In this document: piece after piece, positions 56,549 to 64,000 of the stretch
Layout of the letters: each line of letters begins with the position of its first letter
How positions within the stretch are numbered: the stretch's first letter is position 1
From: Petrosia ficiformis
Lineage: Eukaryota > Porifera > Demospongiae > Haplosclerida > Petrosiidae
Length of the DNA: 64,000 nucleotides
Direction: 5' to 3'
Assembly: GCA_947044365.1 (NCBI GenBank)
Contig: OX345642.1
Location: 7,456,776-7,520,775, forward strand
The notes under the pieces: model-generated
Seen by the model: only the letters and a program-made list of their open reading frames with translations
The model's database searches: none
What the model was told of the DNA's origin: nothing
Position numbers and translations under genes: made by a program

Positions 56549-57321
56549 TCATATTATATTCAAACGTTTTTCCAATTGTTCCAATTGAGACCTAAATGCA
56601 GTATTTGGATCTGCACTTGGTCTTGTTTCTCTAATAGTATCAAGCACTTTTAAAAAAGGAATTCTCTTTTTGTGCATAACATAAGCGACTGCTATACTCA
56701 CTGAGCGTGATCTTCCAGCACGACTTGATATATAAAAGTATAATTATAATTATTATAATAATAGTTTCACTTACCAATGAACTAGTACAGTGGTATTTGG
56801 TTGACTTAATGCTTCATCAATGAACTTCTCACAAACCTCATAATGATTCATTATTACCTCATCTAAATCATCATACATTTGTACATTCATATACTTGAAA
56901 TTACCCTGTGTACATGTATATAACAATAGTTTTAATAAGTATAATTATATCGTACATCACTTTTAAAAGCATTTTGCAAAGCTGCAGCAACATTGAGAAT
57001 ATGAGTTACACCATATTTCTTCAAACACGACATATCATATGCAACATCTAGTGATGAAATAAGTAGTCTTTCCATTGCTATACCAACTTCATAATCAGGT
57101 TGAAGATCTGGACAGAATCCTAAACCTCTCGTGTCTTCAACAGTAATAATTGTTTCTCCTAATTCATTGATTTGTTCTGTATACTATAATAATACAATTA
57201 ACACATAACACACTATACTATATACACTTACTCTTTTACCATCTGTAGTAGTTACAATAGTATCAACATGATTTAATTTTCCAGTATCTGAAAATTTCTT
57301 GATATCTTGAAGAAATGCCAT
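56549..57321 (-). CDS. Dual-specificity protein phosphatase, DUSP19-like
   Basis: This is a cysteine-based phosphatase of the atypical DUSP group. The minus-strand exons give MAFLQDIKKFSDTGKLN, EDTRGLGFCPDLQPDYEVGIA, MERLLISSLDVAYDMSCLKKYGVTHILNVAA and the active site VLVHCRAGRSRSVSIAVAYVM (Cys, five residues, Arg; the general acid is likely the Asp in MYDDLDE). It ends LEKRLNII. Four to five exons. The arrangement LKKYGVTHILNVA with the preceding L-x-SS-x-D is closest to DUSP19 (SKRP1), which acts on JNK pathway kinases, but this subfamily call is tentative. Tail-to-tail with AKTIP with 13 bases between stops; divergent from the SAMHD1-like gene. Confidence 0.85.
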
Positions 57322-57405
57322 TGTACAAATGACTCAGCTCATGAATTTCATTACCAGTGACATGTTTACTAGCCACGCCCTTCTTTCTTCCCTCTTGATT
57401 ACTTT
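57322..57405. promoter_or_regulatory. Bidirectional spacer phosphatase / SAMHD1-like gene
   Basis: This 84-base spacer between divergent start codons contains GCCACGCCC (complement of GGGCGTGGC) at about 57372, one of the dispersed words of the window, and a polypyrimidine run. Confidence 0.45.
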
Positions 57406-59923
57406 ATGGCTACTTGTAATCCTGAAAAGGTGTTAATAAACTTGTAAGAATTATAATTATAATATTCTTTTTAATTAATAGGTCATTAAAGATGCTGTAC
57501 ATGGAACTATCAAACTAGATAGAGTGTTATTAAAGATAATAGATACTCCACAATTCCAAAGACTTCGTTACATCAAACAAATGGGTTTGTTGTTTGTGTG
57601 ATAATGGTACTTGTAATATGTGTTTGAGTGTGGATACAAGTTACAAGTTGTATTGTTATATAGACTATTGTATGAAGTGTTAGTATCATAATCTGTTATT
57701 ATCTCAGGTGGGAAGTATTTTGTTTATCCTGGTGCATCACACAATAGATTTGAACACAGTATTGGGTTTGTTTGTTTGATTTCAATAGACACTTATTATT
57801 ATTATTATATATAGTGTGTGTTATCTTGCTGGAGAATTCGTGAAAACATTAGCTAAAAATCGAGATCTAGGAATATCAGAAAAAGATATATTGTGTGTTC
57901 AAATTGCTGGCCTCTGTCATGATTTAGGTAAGAATACAGTTATTATACTATATATATATATATGTGTGTGTGTGTGTAATTGAATTGTATGTAGGTCATG
58001 GTCCTTTTTCTCATGTTTTTGATTCTATGGTAGCTCCATTATTAGATCCTGATAATCCATGGAAGGTATAATAGTAATTATACTTGTTACATTACTTAAT
58101 TTATGTTGTATAGCATGAAGATGCTTCAGTATTAATGTTTGAATATGTAATTAACAAAAAGCCGTATGGAACAGATCAGAGTATAAGAAATGAGTTATAT
58201 CGTGCAGGTCTCAATGAGGATGATATGTTATTTATCAAAGAACTTATACTGGGCTGTCCACTGGGATTACAACACAGTGACACAGATCCAACGGTACATC
58301 ATTATTATTTGTATCATTATGACTGTTAATTCATTGTATATTAGAAGTACAACTATAAAGGGAGATCAAAAGAGAAATGGTTTTTATATGAGGTTAAGTT
58401 TATCGCATTTAATTATAATTATGAATTAATAAAATATCACACTAGATTGTGAATAATAAGTTTACAAGTATAGATGTTGATAAATGGGATTATTTTGCCA
58501 GAGATTGTCATGGGTTAGGATTGTCATATGATTTTGATTGGAAGTTAGTTTTATGGTATTTCTGAGTTACATTATTACATTAAAACTTTTAGACGATACA
58601 TCAGTGTATGTCAAGTTCTTTATGACTCTGACCTTAAAAGAAAAACAATTTGTCCTAAAGAAAAAGTAAGTGATATGTAATTATAAACAGACATGAAGTG
58701 TAATAGGTAATAATAGTAATATGTGTTTTTCAAGTGATAGTAATAATGTAATTGTTAATAGGAAGCGACTTCATTATACGATATGTTTCATGCTCGGGAA
58801 ATGTTACATAGGAAAGCACTACAACATGTGACTTGTGTTAGTATTGAATTAATGTAAGTTCATTTCATTAATGAATATAATTATTATTACTATGTATTAT
58901 CAGGATTGCTGATGCCTTAGTGAGTGCTTGTGAAGTCTTGAAAAGAGAAATTGGATTGGATATTAAGTCAGTGGTTTCATGATTAATATTGAATGGCCAC
59001 TTATTTATTAATTCAGATTAGCTATGATTGTTGCTAATGATCAAGTAACAGATAGTCAGTTAGAAAAAGCTATGAGTACATATGAACTATTTACAGATAC
59101 TATATTGCAAACAGCTATATTAATAGAGAGTAAAAAACCGGAGGTACTAAATATAACTATATATTATACATATGTAATAGTATATTATACAGTCTGAGGT
59201 AGGAAATATATTGAACACAATCTATGGAAGACACTTGTACAGACTTGTTGGCAATGTAGCTGAGATACCACAGATACCACAAATGTCAGATGTATGTCAT
59301 GTGATAATCATATGATATTCATGATTTAAATGTTTTGTTTTAGTGGAGATGTGATGCTAAAAAAATTAAAAAGACACTTATTGATTATTTAGCAAAACAC
59401 AGATTCTCACATCCTGATGATTATGAAGTTTATGTGAGTTGTGTTTATCAATACATTATATAATATTTGTGTAAATATTACTACAGGTGGCAACATTTGA
59501 CTATGGAATGAAAAACAGAGATCCATTAGATCTGTTGAGAACATACAGGAAACATGAAGACCCTCCAAAAGCACATCCATTGACGCCTGAAGAGGTTTGT
59601 AAATATTCAATTATTATTATTATTATTATTATATATTAGACATCAAGAATGCTTCCAAGACAATTTGAAGAGAAAAGAGTTCGTTTATATTGTAAAAATC
59701 TGTCTAAACTAGAACACATGAAACGGTATATTTAATAATAACGAATATAATGTCATATCTTATAATATATTATAATAGTATCTTTACTATATGGAGTAAT
59801 GAGAATTCCCTAAGTAGTACTTCCGAACCAAACACACCATCAAGTACTCCTATAAAAGAGGATACACCAAGTAGAGACCAGTTGACTTCCCCAGAAACAC
59901 GCAGAAATTTAAAGTTTGATTAA
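57406..59923 (+). CDS. SAMHD1-like dNTP triphosphohydrolase without SAM domain
   Basis: This HD-domain enzyme of the SAMHD1 family hydrolyses dNTPs to nucleoside and triphosphate. The start [16 protein letters not shown] leads directly into the HD core, so no SAM domain precedes it. Motifs: [38 protein letters not shown] with the first metal His; [20 protein letters not shown] with the HD pair; [17 protein letters not shown]; and [17 protein letters not shown]. The C-terminus has several Ser/Thr-Pro sites ([22 protein letters not shown]). About 15 exons. The next gene on the same strand is a second family member that has a SAM domain, so this is a tandem pair. About 195 bases separate them. 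Confidence 0.9.
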
Positions 59924-60117
59924 AAGTATTATATTATATAAAACAGATTTTTACTTCATGTGTTTTATTAGCACTATATACATATATAGTATATATTTAT
60001 TATTATGCACTATAATACATAGTATAATTATACAAATTAGTATAAATTATTAAAATTTTACTTGAGGAAGTGGAATGATTGTAATTAATTGGACACGTGG
60101 TAATAATTATACTAATT

Positions 60118-62738
60118 ATGGAAACAAGAAAAAGGAGAAAAGGTGTTGTTGAGTCTCCTGATCTTACATTGCTTCAACAAAAGAGACCTTGTTCAATGGA
60201 GGAACAGCAAAGTGACAATGTTTGTCAATTACTTCAAGACTCTGGCTTCAATAAGGATGTTTGTAGAGCTTTCACTGGTATATATGTTTATTATCAATTA
60301 TTATTATAATTAGTTTTATATTTCTTTATAATTAGAACACAAAATTCAATATCGTCATTTAGGTCAGATAAATACTGATATGTTAATTCGTATGGGAATA
60401 AGGTATTGTAATAATGTATAATAATTATACTATTATTATAATAACGATAGTTCAGTGGGCATTCAATTGGATCTGTTGAAGTTTTTTAGTAGATTTCAGC
60501 AAGTATCGTTACTTGGAAATGAAAAGGTATAGATTATATTAATTAGTTTGTGTTTAATTATTATTTATTAAAGGTGTTTAATGATCCTATACATGGACAT
60601 ATTGAGTTACATCCTTTGCTAGTAAAAATTATAGATACACCTCAATTCCAAAGGTTACGTCACATAAAACAACTTGGTAATATTAGTTTAGTTAATTATC
60701 AAATGATTTAATGATTATTAATTATATAGGAGGTGGTTATTATGTGTTCCCTGGTGCCTCTCATAACAGGTTTGAACACAGTATTGGGTAAGTATTAACA
60801 GTTATATTATTAATATTAGTATATTATGTTATAATAATGTAGTGTATCTTATTTGGCTGGAGAGTTTATAGAAAGTTTACATCGAAAGCAACCAGAATTA
60901 AATATTACTATGTCTGATATCCTGTGTATCAAATTAGCAGCTCTTTGTCATGATTTGGGACATGGTCCCTTTTCACATATGTTTGATGGGCTATTTATAT
61001 CAAGCCTACCTGAGTGTAAGAACTGGAAGGTAATGACATTTTATAATACAAGGATTATTTTAGAATGTTAATAATTATTAGCATGAGAAATGGTCAGTTG
61101 ATATGCTACAACATTTACTAAATGAAAACGATCTTTGGTCATCATTTAAAGATTATGGTCTTGATGATGTTGATATGATATTTATTAATGAGTTAATAAA
61201 CAGACCTCATGCAGAGTTATCAGTGGAATGGATGTGTAATGGAAGACCTGTGGAAAAAAGTTTTCTTTATGAAGTTATTAAATCATTTATACTGTTTGTA
61301 TTGTATAATTGTATGTTATTAGATTGTAGCTAATAAACGAAATGGCATAGATGTTGATAAATGGGACTATTTTGCAAGAGATTGTCACTGTTTAGGAATT
61401 CCTAATAATTTTGATTGGAAGAGATATATTAAATTTGCACGTGTCATTGAAGTGAATGGAATACGTCAGATATGTTGTCGTGATAAGGTAAAATCAATCT
61501 CTAATTATTATATTAACACCATTTTGTTATAGGAAGTTACGAACTTGTATGAAATGTTTCATACTCGTACAAGTTTACACAGGAGAGCATATCAACATAA
61601 AACGTCAAGTATTGTTGAACATATGTAAACTAACTTCACATTAATAATTATAATTATTATAATTATTATTTATTATAGGATAACAGAGGCACTATTAGCA
61701 GCTAACGATTATATCTTTCTTTGTGGCAAGAATGGGTAACCTCACTATTGTCTTCTGAATAGTATTTTATAAATTCATTATGTTTCAGAAAGAATGTTAA
61801 AATGTCTGAGTGTATTGATGATATGTATGCATATACTCGTCTTAATGATAGCATTATTCACACCATTTTACAATCAACAGATCCACAATTGACACAGGTA
61901 AATTACATACTTAATTTGTTTATCTTTCTCATATCAGTTTACTTACTAAGTCTAGAAATATACTTTATCAGTTAGAAAAGAGGAAGTTATATAAATGTAT
62001 AGGTCAAACACAACCATCAACTGATCGTGAAATTAAAGCAGTGAGTATTCCTTAATTAGATTCGTGATTCCATTTTGAATTCGACAGGAAGATATACAGC
62101 AACAGATACTGAGTTGTTCTATTCCTGAAGATAGTTGTGAACTATTAACTGAAGACATTATTGTAAAAGTATGTTGTAGTACATTGTATAGTATATGTGT
62201 ATGTCTGTATGTACTGTTATAGGTGGTGACTTTTGACTATGGAATGAAAGATAAGAATCCTATTGATGAGATGAGATTTTACACAAAAGATAGACCTAAT
62301 AGTGCTGTTAGAGTACGCAAAGATCAGGTTTCACAGATGTTACCTAATACATTCATTGAAAAGAGTATTCGTGTTTACTGTAAGAAACTGAATCCAGAAG
62401 CAATATCTACTGCTTTAAAGTGAGCTATTTATTATTAATTAAACTTCCACATATTTTTATTTATTTATTGTAGTTTATTTTTGCGTTGGTGTAATAAACA
62501 AGATAACATGATAACTCCCCAGGTATTATTATTATTATTACTTTTATTAATTCTATTAAATTTAATAATATAGTGTCATTCTTCTGTAAATATGGAAGAT
62601 GATGATATTCAATTTACACCATATGGAACTCCATTTGGTACACCATTAAAAGAAGAAAATACAATGAAGACATTTCGTAACGAAGAGTTACTTGAACAAG
62701 CCAAGAAACGTTTGAGTTTCTCTAAACAAGATAATTAA
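60118..62738 (+). CDS. SAMHD1: SAMHD1, SAM and HD domain dNTP triphosphohydrolase
   Basis: This enzyme controls cellular dNTP pools. The start [15 protein letters not shown] is followed by a nuclear-signal-like basic patch (KRRK). A SAM domain follows ([42 protein letters not shown]), then the HD core: [64 protein letters not shown] and [17 protein letters not shown]. Near the end [15 protein letters not shown] has three Thr-Pro sites, and the last residues ([11 protein letters not shown]) contain an R-x-L-F-like cyclin-binding motif, comparable with the cyclin-A/CDK control of human SAMHD1. About 16 exons. Full domain layout, unlike its upstream paralogue. Confidence 0.93.
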
Positions 62739-62799
62739 GTAACTAACAGTACAATTCTTATATTTTGGAGTTAACATTGTAATTATTACTTGTGTATTG

Positions 62800-63008
62800 C
62801 ATCACTACCAGGGTATTTAGACAATGATTAGCTGTTAACTGCATCACTACCAGGGTATTCAGACAATGACTAGCTATTAACTGCATCACTACCAGGGTAT
62901 TCAGACAATGACTAGCTATTAACTGCATCACTACCAGGGTAGGGTATTCAGACAATGACTAGCTATTAACTGACCAGGGTATTCAGACAATGACTAGCTA
63001 TTAACTGC
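62800..63008. repeat. 42-base minisatellite downstream of SAMHD1
   Basis: GCATCACTACCAGGGTATTC recurs at 62800, 62841, 62883 and 62925, with shortened units to about 63008 (42-base period). It lies just past the SAMHD1 stop. A 14-residue periodic open frame on the minus strand is a by-product of the period. Confidence 0.88.
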
Positions 63009-63089
63009 TATATAACCAAAATAACAAAGAAACGTTTTAGACACAAATGAATTTGTGGATTTAGTGCGGTATTTCTTATCACTTAATTC

Positions 63090-63470
63090 TCCATTTTGTA
63101 CCCCCAACTATAGCCTTATTAGCACTCATTTTTTTCATTTCAAAAATTGTTCCAATGCGTTTTCTAGAGTTAGATAATCATGTCCTCACTATCTTTGCAA
63201 AATTGTTTTGATCAATAATATTATCTGTTACAGCCATGAGTATTTTAGTTCTCTCAAAATTTGAATTTTTACCCTGAACTATATACTAATGTTTTGACTG
63301 GAAAAACATTTTTCTGAAATTGTTCCTAGAGTTACATAATGATGTCCTTGTTATGAATCTACAGTATTTTTGATCAAAAATGTTGTTTGTAGGAACTGCG
63401 AGCATTTTAGTATTCTTTTGAAATTCAATTTGAACCATGAACTATAACCTTGGTACATATTTATTGACTG
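63090..63470. repeat. Diverged copies of the 171-base satellite
   Basis: About two diverged units of the family found in CDT1 and GPATCH1 introns. The first has the AATAATATTATCTGTTAC middle (near 63210); the second has TTTTTGATCAAAAATGTTG (63366) and ends in AACCATGAACTATAACCTTGG at about 63432. The copies are clearly older than those of the two intronic arrays. Confidence 0.85.
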
Positions 63471-63490
63471 CTTGTTTCTTAATAATTGTG

Positions 63491-63963
63491 TGCGCATGCG
63501 TATAATTTAAATTTCTGAAGCACAGAAGCAGCATGAAGACAAGATGGAGATGAGGTAAGTGTGAATTGAAGAACTATTTGTGAGCAATCCTATAGCTTTT
63601 AAATATTAAATACCAGGTCTACAGATAGCTGGGACTGATGATTGCTTCTTATTGTCGTGGAATATATCCGATTATTTATGATATTTATTTTCATGTATTT
63701 CTTTAGAGTAACAAAACATGGAGAAGAGGAATAAGATTACTGGAACCTGAAAAGACATTGTTTTAGGTGAGTTTTATGTTATCATTGTTCATTCATACAG
63801 CGTGGCAAAGAAATGTTGAATTGCTGTACTAATCTAGTATTGCTAGACCTTGTTATAGTTACTAGTACTGTTATTGTGTATAGTATGTATTAATTTATAT
63901 TTCTGTATTTTTTTGTATTGAGTTTCAGTATATATTAGCTGTTGGATGTCAGATTATAGGACA
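63491..63963 (+). ncRNA. Putative spliced noncoding RNA locus, relative of the 34 kb array
   Basis: The locus starts at TGCGCATGCG (63491-63500). A first exon-like stretch ends GGAGATGAG at 63554 before GTAAGTG. A later exon, 63707-63766, follows a TTTCTTTAG acceptor and ends TTGTTTTAG before GTGAGTTTT. A third, 63929-63963, follows TTGAGTTTCAG, contains AGATTATAGGACA and stops before GTAATTTAG. The third exon with its flanks closely matches the 34-base exon of the 33.6-35.1 kb array, in the same order after a GTGAGT donor. Joined exons leave only very short frames. It may continue beyond the window. Splice signals and similarity are seen; that it is transcribed is inferred. Confidence 0.4.
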
Positions 63964-64000
63964 GTAATTTAGTGATATATGATTAATTACTAATATTTTT

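Overview
The window is nuclear DNA from a very compact, AT-rich animal genome. The gene set is metazoan: macroH2A, G-alpha-s, SAMHD1, NDC1, and the ciliary proteins CFAP263 and TSNAXIP1. Exons are separated by very short introns (often 40-80 bases) with GT/AG ends, and genes lie tens of bases apart. Together these suggest a demosponge of the Amphimedon type. That is an inference from gene content and architecture; no alignment was run. Gene symbols rest on protein motifs read from the spliced exons.

Layout: LONP2 3' part (+, 232-1710); VPS4 (+, 1943-3786); TSNAXIP1 (+, 4014-7959), one intron of which carries a terminal-inverted-repeat element filled with a GC-rich minisatellite; YARS2 (-, 8112-10016); a kelch-like BTB gene (+, 10106-11887); UBE2C (-, 12033-12782); IMPA1 (-, 13042-14285); MEAK7 (+, 14324-15918); gamma-SNAP (-, 16013-17964); CK2-alpha (+, 18204-19820); MRPL4 (-, 19954-20760); EDC4 (+, 20945-25811); Sm-D1 (-, 26005-26544); CFAP263/CCDC113 (+, 26663-28620); macroH2A (-, 28708-29865); CDT1 (+, 30258-33389); a tandem array of exon-like units, probably a noncoding RNA locus (-, about 33634-35080); NDC1 (-, 35114-37883); LARS2 (+, 37970-42193); an unrecognised protein with a 10-residue repeat (-, 42214-43404); FEN1 (+, 43472-45993); a DUF445 membrane protein (-, 46033-48029); G-alpha-s (+, 48190-50867); GPATCH1 (+, 51043-55366); AKTIP (+, 55413-56535); a dual-specificity phosphatase (-, 56549-57321); two tandem SAMHD1-type dNTP hydrolases (+, 57406-59923 and 60118-62738); and a second spliced noncoding-like locus at the right edge (+, 63491 onward).

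Most genes are housekeeping genes and form no single pathway. Recurring themes are the S-phase and cell cycle (CDT1, FEN1, macroH2A, UBE2C, SAMHD1), mitochondrial translation (YARS2, LARS2, MRPL4) and RNA or membrane housekeeping. About ten gene pairs are head-to-head across 37-390 bases and look like bidirectional promoters. Several tail-to-tail pairs leave only 13-40 bases between stop codons.

The least explained parts are: (1) the exon-like 303-base array and its single-copy relative at 63.5 kb, each starting at an identical TGCGCATGCG palindrome; (2) a 171-base satellite in introns of CDT1 and GPATCH1 and again at 63 kb; (3) a dispersed paired E-box-like element, CAYRTG twice at an 11-base interval; (4) a dispersed GTGGGYGTGGT word; (5) the minisatellite-bearing element in TSNAXIP1. 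I saw no complete autonomous transposon, CRISPR array, tRNA or rRNA gene.
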